Source: Macrolepiota albuminosa (Eukaryota; Basidiomycota; Agaricomycetes; Agaricales; Agaricaceae). From it: a stretch of DNA of 64,000 nt. The notes under the pieces are model-generated. The model was not told where the DNA came from, made no database searches, and saw only the letters and a list, made by a program, of their open reading frames with translations. This document shows, piece after piece, positions 11,167 to 21,834 of the stretch; position 1 is the first letter of the stretch, and every line of letters begins with the position of its first letter. The stretch covers positions 991,826-1,055,825 of the forward strand of contig JAMWFC010000116.1 in assembly GCA_027475525.1 (NCBI GenBank), read 5' to 3'. A program made the position numbers and the translations under genes.

Positions 11167-12177
11167 ATGTCTTCTGACTCTCAGTCTCTCTCTATTCCTA
11201 TGACTCGTACTCCTACAGTGGCCCCCTCTGTTCACCCTTCTAACCTGGCTTTTGGTATGCCCCCTATTCCTGGGACTGGCCCTGCTGAGATACCTCACTG
11301 GACCGCTGACTGGTTTTCTATAATGCAGCAGATGCAGCTGACACTTACTGCCCTCAAACACAGACTAGCCGCTCTAGAGAACAAATATGTGGTTGCTGCT
11401 GTCCAAACCACTAATAAGCATAGTAATGCTCTGGCTGCCCATTGTTCTGCTCCTCCTGGCTGTCCTAAGCCCTCTGAGTCTTCCAACACTCCTACTATGC
11501 CCTCCTCTTACGATCCTCAATGGGCTCTGTGATCTACTTCAAATACTCCCCTGGCCATCTCTCTTGCTCAGGATCTTTCTCCTACCAATGGTAAAGTCCC
11601 TCGTTATGAAAGTGCTTTTGAGCTCCCTGACTTTCTTGTTGCGCATGTTATTGGACATCAGGGGTGGGGCCTTGAACAAGCCCATGACCTGTCTGGCTCC
11701 TGATTGGCTGCCTTCTCAGTTGGTTTAGCTGGTGGTGAAGGCTGACACTTTGTCACTATCTGGGGCACTGACCAGCAGATCAGTGAAGCCCTTGTTGTCT
11801 TTGAAAAGCACATTGCTAAGAAGCATGTATGTGCACCGCAGAAGCAGCAATCTGGCAACGCTGCACTGGCAGTTGCTAACCTGGCCCCCTCTAGGAAACC
11901 TGCATCATCCATCTGGAAACCTTTTATTCTGTCTGCACCACCTCCTTCTTCTATGGCTCCTATGCAGAACTATACCACAAACTTCCAAGAACCTGCTATT
12001 TGGGATGATCCATCTCTTATGCCAGTCTTGGTGGCACCTTCACTACCCACTAACTTGCCTATGGCCCTTTCTACTCCGACTCCAGCTCTGTCATCTCCCA
12101 TGGTCATCAACTACATCTATGGGCATTATGCTCGAGGCACTTCAGAGGCACCCCTGTACAGCACTAACACTGCTTGA
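11167..12177 (+). pseudogene. Decayed gag-like ORF of the small LTR element
   Basis: An ATG at 11167 opens a Ser/Thr/Pro-rich frame. It contains a short helical stretch (WFSIMQQMQLTLTALKHRL) followed by a Leu/Ala-rich heptad-like region. The frame then meets stops and frameshifts, but neighbouring frames continue the same composition (for example VFEKHIAKKHV near 11800 and a Pro/Ser-rich tail ending near 12177). No zinc knuckle or enzymatic motif. Its position between the LTRs suggests gag descent; the identity is inference. Confidence 0.45.
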
Positions 12178-12243
12178 TGCTCTCGCTCGACTTGGAAAAA
12201 ATAACACTGTTCATTAAGGCAATGAACCTAGAGAAGGGGCTGA

Positions 12244-12720
12244 TGTCAGGGGACCAGTCTTTGGACTGTGTCCAAACCTATTCTGAGCTTAGTCTGATGA
12301 TGTGCCTATTCCTAGCAGATCTGACTGGCTGCTCAGCCCACCCTTTCCCCCTTCATCTCTTAGTAGTCAGCCTTGATGAGTCATATGCATGGACCTTACT
12401 CAGCATTGATTATTGTTAGTCATACTCCTTTACATACCAGGGCCTGCTTAGTAAACAGTATTAATAATAGCACAGCCACCAATATAATATATATAGGTAG
12501 CCTGTAGGATAGAATATTCCCAGGCTGAACAATAGCAGTGTTTTCCCAGCCTACACATCAAATTGACTGTAAGCTTTCTAGCGACATCTGACCGCTTGGT
12601 TAGCCTTGCTGGTCTCTTGCCTGACTCTTGCCTGCCTCTATGCCTGCTTGACTCTCGCTTGTCACCAGCACTTGCTAGTCTGTGGAAGGAGTTCTGCAAA
12701 TGTTCAGCATTGCCTTTACA
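12244..12720 (+). repeat. 3' LTR of the small LTR element (477 bp)
   Basis: TGTCAGG..CTTTACA termini, preceded by a purine tract at 12230-12243 and followed directly by the target duplication ctcag. Confidence 0.78.
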
Positions 12721-12739
12721 CTCAGTTAGCCTTTCAAGT

Positions 12740-13560
12740 TATTTCTTGATTTTGCATTGGTGGAAGTTTGTATCGATAGAGATTACTAGGGGCTCCCATG
12801 CTTTAAGTGTCAGAGGGCAATTGACAATGTTGACAAGATGATCTTTAACAGAAGATTTGAGACCCTTCATAAATCATGTGATTTGGTTTGTTCTGTCATA
12901 TTGAGATGCCTAGCAAGTTCCATAAATGCCATAAGATAATAATAAATAAATCATGTGATTTGGTTTGTTCTGTCATATTGAGATGCCTAGCAAGTTCCAT
13001 AAATGCCATAAGATAATAATAAGCTGACTCTGTTTGTTTAAGTGTGTCTAGCTTAAGTTTGGCATTTTGAACAAGACTATGATCAGAGAACTTTTTATAA
13101 AATGTGAGGAAGTTGTTCCAATTGTAGAGCAGGAGTGAATTGTTATGTTCAAGATGATTAAACCATTTGATAAGTAAGCCATCCTTGATATGTAGGCCAA
13201 AATAAAGAACTTTAGAATGGTCATTTGAAAAAGAAGGTAGGTGAAATTCAATGATGTGTTTGACTTCATACAGGAAAAGAGTAATGTTATTGTGTTTCCC
13301 ATTGAAAATGTGTGCATCTCTAAGCTTGACATAACTACCAAGAACAGGTTGATTCCTTCCAATTAGGGCCAGGTTGGCCAGAGCAATGTGCAACTTCATT
13401 CATAACATCAATAAGATTGTTTTGCAGCATTGTTTGATTTTGCATGAGCTGAGCAAAAATCACAGCAAATTTGGATGTAAGAGCAGAGGTATTTCCTGCC
13501 ATGCCTGGATTTTGTTTTTTTTTTCTATCAGAGATATTACAGTTGGGTCGAAGTTACTGG
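12740..13560 (-). pseudogene. Ty3/gypsy gag fragment (retrotrans_gag-like), decayed
   Basis: Reading leftwards from an ATG near 13500, the frame has an N-terminal Gln/Leu-rich helix (FAQLMQNQTML). It then shows the classic capsid pattern: FNGKH, VLYFGLHIKDG, IKWFNHLE, NFLTFYKKF, AKLKLDTLKQT and YLMAFMELAR. A 77-bp duplication (12869-13022) and one further frameshift near 12885 interrupt it. The sequence is AT-rich, unlike the neighbouring full-length element, so it is an older independent insertion. No zinc knuckle or polymerase remains. Confidence 0.65.
12869..13022. repeat. 77-bp tandem duplication #3 (in gag fragment)
   Basis: Bases 12869-12945 recur perfectly 77 bp downstream, within the decayed gag. 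Confidence 0.9.
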
Positions 13561-13613
13561 CAAGTTGAGTGAAATCAATACTGTAGAGTAAAACAATAGT
13601 TTTAGTCTACAGC

Positions 13614-13863
13614 TGTAACCTGGGGTTACTAGTTAGAACTATTTGTGTATTTCACACAGTGCTAAATCAGACCGCAATATCGGATTTGACTAGTACTTAG
13701 TGCGAAAACAAGATGTTGTCTTACGTAATACTACAGTGCTAAATCAGACCGCAATATCGGATTTGACTAGTACTTAGTGCGAAAACAAGATGTTGTCTTA
13801 CGTAATACTATATTAAACAATTATAGCGTCGTTGACGCTAGTGACACGGGTAACTCCGTTACA
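13614..13863 (-). repeat. 3' LTR of the full-length Ty3 element
   Basis: Ends TGTAACC..CCGTTACA in plus-strand reading. An internal 77-bp duplication (13656-13810) inflates a probable 173-bp LTR to 250 bp. Confidence 0.88.
13656..13810. repeat. 77-bp tandem duplication #4 (in left LTR)
   Basis: Bases 13656-13733 recur perfectly 77 bp downstream. Its breakpoints differ from those of the duplication in the other LTR, so the two were not inherited from one ancestral LTR. Confidence 0.9.
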
Positions 13864-14230
13864 TACCCCCCAATGAGACCGAATACTCGGTCTTAGGAAG
13901 GAAGGTAGGGTAGAATAAAGGATGCACGATAGTGCAAGAGACAGAAGATTAAACGTGTATCGCGTTGCTTCACAGCGTTAGTATTGAGTCGCAGTGTAGA
14001 TGTGTATTATGGACACAATAGGGGACAGTCCTTCTCAGACAAGGGCGCATATTGCGCCAGCAGTGGGTTGAAAAATGTTTATATATATATAAACACTAAA
14101 AAAAACAAGAAACACAAAGAAGTGACCCCTCCTTGGGGTCCGCTGTATCTACACGCGACTCTAGAGTGCGTATCAGCTGGAATAATTTGAGTGAACTACT
14201 TGGAATTACCTACACACAAAATATATGGGT

Positions 14231-17200
14231 CTATGACCTGTCCGATGATGTCCCCGCACCCACGCCCGTCTCAGTCACCATTGACTCCTCCTCCAGTGCG
14301 ACGTTAATCGGGGGAGGGGGAGGCGCCAATTCCGTCCTCAGTGGGGTTATAGGCCCCTCGACTACAGGCGTGTCTACCACCATAGAATCAGTTAATGCGA
14401 CATTAATCGCTGAAACATTGGTGGTTGGCGTACCATGCACCGCCGTGCATGGAATGAGGTTGACCTGGCTTGGGTCTGTGTCGCCGGCAGGCGTGGCATG
14501 CACTGCCAGACATTTTAGGAGGTGGACCTGGTTCGGGTCCATGCCAATGAGATAGTAGAGGCCATTGGCCTCGGGGTTTTTGGGGAGACGACTTTCTTTG
14601 TCGTGCTTGAACATTAGACGATAATGATCGTCTTCGGTCATTTCCCGCCATCCATCCCACTCTGGGATTGCGGGGGGGGTGCCATACTCGTTCAAGTGCT
14701 CCATGCGCTCGTTGTCGATCTGTCGAAAGATGTCCATAGACATCGTGGGGGCGTGGAACTGCTGTTCCAGGAAGACCACACCGTAGGTATACACGTGGTC
14801 CACCCAGTCGGCAGGTATCCAATTGTGCAATAAGACGCGTAGCGCGTCGTCGTCAGAGAAGTTGCGTGCAAAATCATCAGGGATGTGCACGGGATGGAGT
14901 TCCAGCTGGGGCCCTCGTTGGGGCTCAAAAGGCTGGTCGGGAAACATGTCATTATAGGAGGCAATAGCCTCATGATACAAACCCAGGCGGGCCATGACGA
15001 GAGTCATGCGCCGTACGATCACGGGCTTGGCTGCGCTGTTAGCGCAAAGAGCTCGGCATAAGGCAAACCTGAAGAGGGTTCGCCAGTGCATGCGGTAGGC
15101 CTGATCCACCGCAATGCCTTGATAGGTGTTCTCCAAACCAGGACGACCAAAGATCAGCGCATATTGCGCGAGCTGATCCAGGTCAAACGGTGTGGAGGGG
15201 TCTTGAGCGCGCATTACGCGCAGCGCGGTCGAACCGTCTTCTTTCGTGCGCAAATAGCGCCCTGGAATGTGTCGGCGCTCAACGAGCGCAAGGTCGTCAG
15301 AGCCCTGGATTGGGTTGACGAGGTTCTGGTAGCGAGGGTCCTTCATCAGGAGCGTCATTGTTCGGTCGTGTAGCGACTCATCGGTTCGCTGAGCGAACAA
15401 CTGAAGCTCCGTGATGAGGAGATAGGCAGAGATCCGTTCACGACGGGGAGCGTGCTCGTTCAAAAAGTACTTGTAGAGCCGATCCAGCTCTAATGGACTG
15501 CGGGGGAGGCCGCGAGGGGAATACTTGTAGATCACGCTGGCGGGGATGCCAGCACGGTGCCCAGAAGCGAACTCATAAGCCGCAGCCCAGTTGGCCTCGG
15601 TGCCCAACAGCACGGTATTCAAATGATACGAATAGTATGTACAGTGGCTGAGTGCTCCTCTGAAGCACGAATTCATTCGCTCGATATCGAGCGGTCCCCA
15701 CACCTTCACCCCCAATCCATCGGGGATTCTCCCCAAGAACTCATCCTCAGCCCCCTGTTTGAGGGCGTGCAGCTCCTTGGCGCGGGTCGCCTTCTTCTTT
15801 GCAATGCGCTTATTGCGCGATACTCTCTGGAATCGGTCTGCAGCCGATTCCCCTTCCTCTGCCTCCTCCTCCTGCTCCGAGCTCGACTCTCCGTAGTCGC
15901 TCTCGTCAGATAAGGAGGGCACAGTCGCTTTGCCTTTGCCTTTTCCAGGCATGGGACGATCCCTCGAGGTCGCCACCAGACCGTCGTATTGCTCCGGAGA
16001 GCGAGGGTCGATGGTCAGGACGACCACGGGAAAGTGTGCCTGCGGCACAGGCACGGTAACGGGCAACAAAAATAACATTGAAGCCTTCCCGGCCTGTGCG
16101 GGAATGCCCGCCGGGAACTCGATCACCTCCAGTTTGGAGGCATCGAGAGGAGGCTTACGGCCTCGACGTTGGCGTGCAGACCCCGACTTGGCCGGGGCAG
16201 GAGGTTCAAATGGTGGCTGAGCCACCGGAGGGGCAGGCGCATTTCGTGCCAGACTTCTCCCTCCAGGCTCAGTGTGAGGGACAACAGTAATGGGCGCTCT
16301 TGGCGCCACAGCGACGGTTTTGGGCACCCTAGTTGGGGCCCGAGACGATGCGGTTTCCCGCTGACCCAAGGACAGACCTGCCAAGGGTTCACTGACCGCA
16401 GCCAGTGACTCTGACGAAGCCTGAGGACCCGGATCGGGTAACCAAGATGAGGAAGCAACGGGCTGAGCAGGCTGCTCACGGCGCGCGACTTGCGCTTCCG
16501 CTGGCATCCTTGCCCGTGGAGGATCGACCGGTCGGCTGGGCTGATACTTAGCCCTCTTGACCTCTGCGATCGGTTCCTCGAATGACGACACTTTGCGCTT
16601 AGACGTGCGTTCGATCTGTTCTAGCGCTACAACGCGCTGCCTCTTCATCAGCTCGATCTGGTCGAGCAATCCCTCCATCACCATCACGGCCAGACTGTCC
16701 TGCAGGAAGGACGCAGTTGCAGGGACAGCTCGATCTGGTCGAGCAATCCCTCCATCACCATCACGGCCAGACTGTCCTGCAGGAAGGACGCAGTTGCAGG
16801 GACTGGCTGTCCCGCTGCCTCCAATCTGCCTAGCAGCACGTCTGGCACTGCTACTCTCTGCGCTTGTGGCGCAGGCTCCTCATACGACTCTGCTGCGGGC
16901 CGATGAGCCCATGGAACTGACGGCGGCCCCGTCACCACACCCGCATACGTCGGATATGACGCAGACGAGCGTGAGGACGGTTCCTGATAGTACCGTTCTC
17001 GACGCAAGCTATCCTCCGGGCGCCCATAGCGCCCATCATCATCGATCTCCATCTCTTGCGAGTGGAGGGGTGTTTGGTAGGGGAGCGGCTCCTCGCGGCC
17101 CGGATAGGCCACGCCCGCTGACTGCAACTGACTCGCCGCCGGATATAGCGGCTGCCTCTGAAACCGGGAAAACTGGGATGACGTCTGTATATTCGGGGGT

Positions 17201-17262
17201 CTCCCCCCTCCACTAGAGCCTTGCCAGCTCTGATCACTCTTTTGCGGCCCCCAATAGGCCAT
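14231..17262 (-). CDS. Env-position accessory protein of the full-length Ty3 element (unknown family)
   Basis: A genuine ATG at 17262 lies 226 bp beyond the pol stop, one base after a splice-acceptor-like gctttag. With one copy of the 77-bp duplication at 16649-16803 removed, a single frame of 984 codons runs to the stop at 14231. Residues 1-150 are Gln/Ser/Pro/Tyr-rich and disordered. A Leu-rich helix (GLLDQIELMKRQRVVALEQI) follows, then a Pro-rich linker, a short hydrophobic stretch before TIDPRS, an acidic Asp/Glu/Ser patch, and a C-terminal globular region of about 400 aa. That region is shared with the ORF at 3691-5801 (GRIPD.LGV, LPRSP, ALRVLLHN, YTYGV). No signal peptide, transmembrane helix, zinc finger or enzyme motif is evident, so a classical envelope protein is unlikely. 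Function unknown. Confidence 0.82.
16649..16803. repeat. 77-bp tandem duplication #5 (in accessory ORF)
   Basis: Bases 16649-16726 recur perfectly 77 bp downstream. Removing one copy joins the 17262-side and 16687-side frames into one. Confidence 0.92.
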
Positions 17263-17488
17263 TCTAAAGCAACACGTAGACTACGTGTATTGGGACTGAG
17301 GAAAGAAAGAAAAAAACAATCTCCCAACTCCGCCAGTGGTGTAAACAACCACAAACACACGCCACCCGGCGCCGCGTCGGCGATCATAATCGCCTAAATA
17401 GTTACAATCACAGCCACACTTAGTGGCCACCCGGTCATTTACCGGCAATCAAAGTGGACTTCGTCCACATTCCACCACCACACGCGCA

Positions 17489-20400
17489 TTACGCGCGTTT
17501 TGCTAGCTGCTGAGGGCGTTTCACGCCCTGCAGCTCTAGATACCTGTCCATCGCTGCAAGGTCTTTGCAGTTTACTAGCGGTTCCCAGGTAGTATCACCT
17601 AAGCTCCACCTTACCTCGAATTCGAGGCTTCCCCTTGTCCAACGATGACCTATCAGGTCATCTACGAACCACTCCTGGTCATTACCAGTTCCAAAATCAT
17701 ACGGCTCCGGAGTTGCTCGATTAGGAAAGAGCGCATCACTACTGGCCATATACGGTCGCAATAGCGACACATGAAATTTGGGGACTATCCTGCGCGCTTG
17801 CAGCGCATGGGGTAGTTCCAGCACGTAGTTAGATGTGCTCGGCTCCGCTTCAAGGACCTTATACGGTCCAATCCACTTTGGACACAACTTACTTGCTCTG
17901 CCTTTCGGCAGGTTCAGGTTCTTCGTAGAAAGGTACACTAGGTTCCCTTTCTCGATTTCTGGTTCCTCACGTCTGCGATTATTCGCATGTTTGGTTTGCC
18001 AGACGCGTGATTCTATAATCGCATCATGGGCATCTGCCAAGTTTCCTAGCGCGTTGCGCGCAAACTGCTTTACTCTCACATGAATAGCTTCGTCCGTACA
18101 AAGTTCATGAATCATAGATGGCATGTAGCCATTGTTGAGCTCAAAGAGTGAGTACCCTGTAGTCTCTGATATGCTCGTGTTTATCGCGAATTCCACAAGT
18201 GGGCATCTATCCACCCAGTCCTTCTGGTCAGGACGTATGAATGCTTGCAATATCTGTGCGATATTTCTATTTGCACGTTCCGTTTGACCATCCGTTTGTG
18301 GATGAAACGATGTCGACATGAGCAACTTTGCTCCTAGCAGTTTGTGCAACTCCTTCCACCACTTGGAAGTGAATTTAGCATCTCGATCGCTTACAATCGA
18401 ACTTGGCAATCCATGGAGGCGCACTATCTCCTTGAGATAGATCCACGATAAGTCTGATGCTGTCATGGTGGTTCTCACCAGAATGAGATGGACCATACTG
18501 GTCATTCTGCAGATCACTACCCAAAGGTAGTTAAAACCCTTTGACTCAGGGAACGGACCTATAAAGTCCATCCCGATCGAGTCCCAGGGTTTGACTGGTA
18601 TGGGTAGTGAGTGCAGCTTTCCTGGTGGCTTCAGAGTCGATACTTTCGACTGTTGACATTGCTCGCATGTCGAGCAGAACTGGCTCGTCTCCTTGGCCAT
18701 TTGCGGCCACCAGTACCAGCGTCGCACATAGTCCAGCGTTTTCTGAGTTCCGAAGTGGCCCACCACTGTGTAGGCCTGGTCCAGGATAGTCGTAATTAAC
18801 GACCTCTCCCGGGGGATGCAGATGACTTTGGACCCCGTGGGTCTGATAAGGTAGATGAGCTGTTGCTCCACCTTGAAGCGTGGGTGCGCTTGGATATCGT
18901 TCAGAATCTCTACAAAGAGATTATCATCCTTGTATCCCTGTTGGATACGTGTGCGGAACTGCGCATTGCCTAGGTCGGCCGGTGCAGGAATATGGTCTTG
19001 TGACTCCAGTGCTTGCTGGAGCGTCATCTCAGCACCTCTCGTAGGCACCTCTTGCCTCATCTCTTCACGAAGCTGAGGGGCCTCATGCTCCAGCAATACC
19101 TGGGCTTTGATATCGCGAGTTTCTCGCTGTTCGTGCAGTCACTTACTGCGACGTGTTTCCTGCGCTCGCATGGCGCGTAGCTCGACCCTATGTTCCTTGA
19201 TTTCGTGGAACCAATGCAGGGGCAAATCTTCGCCTTCGGGGTCAATACGTTTGTCCGCCTGGACATAGTCATGCGCGTCATGGACGTCATATGCAGGGGC
19301 AAATCTTCGCCTTCGGGGTCAATACGTTTGTCCGCCTGGACATAGTCATGCGCGTCATGGACGTCATCTCGAGTATCACTCTCAAAATATCGAGACAGGC
19401 AGTCTGCGACTTTGTTCAATTCACCCTTCACATAGGTGATGTCGAACTGATACCGCGACATGTAGTTGATCCAGCGACGTTGTCGCGGAGATAGATGCAC
19501 CTGAGTCTTGAAAAACTCTAGTGCTTTGTGATCCGTAATGATATGGATCTTGTATCCCATCAGTTTATCCTCCCATTTTAGGAGGGCTTCCAGGATAGCG
19601 AGTGTTTCTAACTCGTGTACAGCATAATTCTGCTGGGCAGCAGTGAATTTACGGGACATAAACCCCGCTGGTCGGCAAGTCTGCCACGTCTTGCCTTGGC
19701 CAAACATGGCCCCAACCCCAGTCTTCGATGCATCGCATATGAGCCATATGGGCTCGTCGATACGTGGATCAATTGGCCGGATGACTGGTGTCTTTGCGCA
19801 TATGCGCTTAATCATCTCAAAGCACCGCTGATGCAACGGTCTCCAGTGAAAAGGGGACCCATTTTGGGTCATGGCCATTAGTGGCCCTGTGTAGGCCGTG
19901 ATGTCTGGCAAGAAGTTGCCAATATAGTTGACAAGTCCAACAAACCGTTGGATATCATTATATGTGCGTGGAGTACGCCACTCTCGAATTCGATCGAGCT
20001 TGTCCGTGTCCAGATGAATTCCTTTCTTGTCAATGACGTGACTGAGACAGTCAATACTCATTGCGTACAACTCGCACTTCTTCCATTTGAGATAGAGACT
20101 AGCCTTCCATAGTCGTTCGAATACGACTCGTAGGTGCTTCTGATGCTCCTCAATGGAGTCCAAAAAGATAAATATATCGTCTAGATAGACGTGCATAAAC
20201 TTCCCGATTACATCTCGGAAGATTGAGGTCATTAACCTCTGAAATGTCGCTGGTGCATTGCAATCACCTATCTGCATGATGTTACTCACGAATGTCCCCA
20301 TCAGGGACGAGAACAGCGTCTTCGGTATATCTTCTTCGCGTATGCGAACCTGTTCATACGTGTCTGTGAGGTCGATTTTTGACCTATACTTCGCTGTCGC

Positions 20401-21834
20401 GACATCTTCTCGTATTACTTCCTGATCTGGAAGAGGCGTCACATCCTTGACTGTATTATCATTGCGCTGTTGCGCATCCAATGCAGTTCTTAACGTCCCA
20501 TCCTTTTTGGGAATACACAGTAATGGTGCAGCTTGCACCGCTGGTCGTGGTTCCCACCACTTTGCGTTTATGTATCTATTCGTCTTTTCACGAAGTTGAT
20601 CTTGTAGTGCTCGCGGGCAGCGAGGCAAATGGTATTTGTACTGCTTGGTATTGTCAATGAGGTTAATCTCATGGTTAACCTCCCGCCACGGAGGAAGCTC
20701 CTCCTTTGTTCCATTGACAATATCCGCAAACTCTTGTTGCCATTGCTGGCGCAGTCGAGGAATATCTTCCTCTGTAAGGCTCACAGCCTTACCTTTCTCT
20801 TTTACTACGCGTGCTACACGCGGCTGAACCTTTGGTTCAAATCGCTCCCGTAAGGCACGTACGTGCTCTTCTATGAGATCTCCCGGGTTCAACCTTACAA
20901 CAGGTTGTCTACCCACCACTCTCGTCGCACTTGACGACGACTGCACACTTCTCGCTTTCAGCGAGAGCCCATCCAGTACAATATCCACTGTTTCGGATAT
21001 CTCGTCCTCTCGTGCATGATGGTACACTTCCCCCGTCTGGGTTGCCTGCCCCCTTCCCATAGTCTGCGTCACCATTGACGCCACCAATTCGTTCCACTCT
21101 CGTGGCATACGTGGGTCATACGCCCATTGCACTCCTGGCCGAGGCACTGGTCGATCCATTAGCGACCTAGTGCTCCCCACAGTTCCCATCGTACTATATA
21201 CCTCGTCCTTGACAAGATCCTCAACTTTCACTCAAGAGCTAGTCGGCTGACATTCCAGCGACTCCACCACGCGTTTACCACGCTCATTCTTGCATTGTAC
21301 AGCCTGCTTAGGCTCATCCGGGTGCTTCCCCTTCTTCAGAGTTCCTTGGAACTCTTCCTCAGACATTAGTACAGCCGGCGAGTCTGCCGGCAGGCTTTTT
21401 GGTGGGACCTGTTCGTCCTCCACCTCCTGTACAGTCGCTCTGCGACCATCTAGTCAGTTGCGTTCATCACGCCGCTTTTCAGTCGCGCGATAGCGCCTCA
21501 ACCGACCATCTGTGTCGCTTAGCACAACTTTTTCCGCCTTCACCGGCGAACCATTCACAACGACCAAGTCGTTCACAAAATCCAGCGACACCTTGTTCTT
21601 ACGCATGAACGGTGTACCGATGATCATATCGTAGCGATCAAAATTCGCTATGTCCACATATTCCTTCGTCAACGTCCCTGACGTCTTTACTCGTACTTCT
21701 GCGCCAAACTGCACCATGGCGCGACTCCCTACCGTCCCCAGCTGGAGCATCAACGGCTCCTCCAGTTCATGAACGCAAATCGCGTTGACGTGAGCAAACT
21801 GGGGCGTAATGCCCGTGGTGGTACTCCCGGAGTC
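17489..21834 (-). CDS. pol of the full-length Ty3 element: protease, reverse transcriptase, RNase H, integrase, chromodomain-like tail
   Basis: It is in frame with gag beyond a TGA. The first residues after that stop are the aspartic-protease signature DSGSTT, and a second protease block is MIIGTPFM. RT follows with a YLDD catalytic box (VYLDDIFIF) and CNAPATFQRLM. RNase H shows CDASKTGVGAMFG and TDHKALEFF. Integrase has the His-Cys finger (H..H, CSTCEQC) and the core MDFIGPF, VSDRDAKF and HPQTDGQTERANR. The C-terminal tail FEVRWSLGDTTWEP is chromodomain-like. A 77-bp duplication at 19214-19367 shifts the frame. After correction the only interruptions are TGA codons at 21454-21456, 21232-21234 and 19139-19141. 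It ends at 17489. Confidence 0.9.
19214..19367. repeat. 77-bp tandem duplication #6 (between RNase H and integrase)
   Basis: Bases 19214-19290 recur perfectly 77 bp downstream. Deleting one copy puts RT/RNase H and integrase in the same frame. Confidence 0.92.

Larger units (their letters stand above)
9571..12725 (+). mobile_element. Complete small, probably non-autonomous LTR retrotransposon (TSD ctcag)
   Basis: Two LTRs (9576-11103, interrupted, and 12244-12720) are flanked by ctcag at 9571-9575 and 12721-12725. Excluding the nested insertion, the 5' LTR is 352+125 = 477 bp, exactly the length of the 3' LTR. A purine-rich tract (agagaaggggctga) precedes the 3' LTR. The internal 1.14 kb holds only a decayed gag-like frame and no RT, RNase H or integrase. 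It would have needed another element's enzymes to move. Confidence 0.8.
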
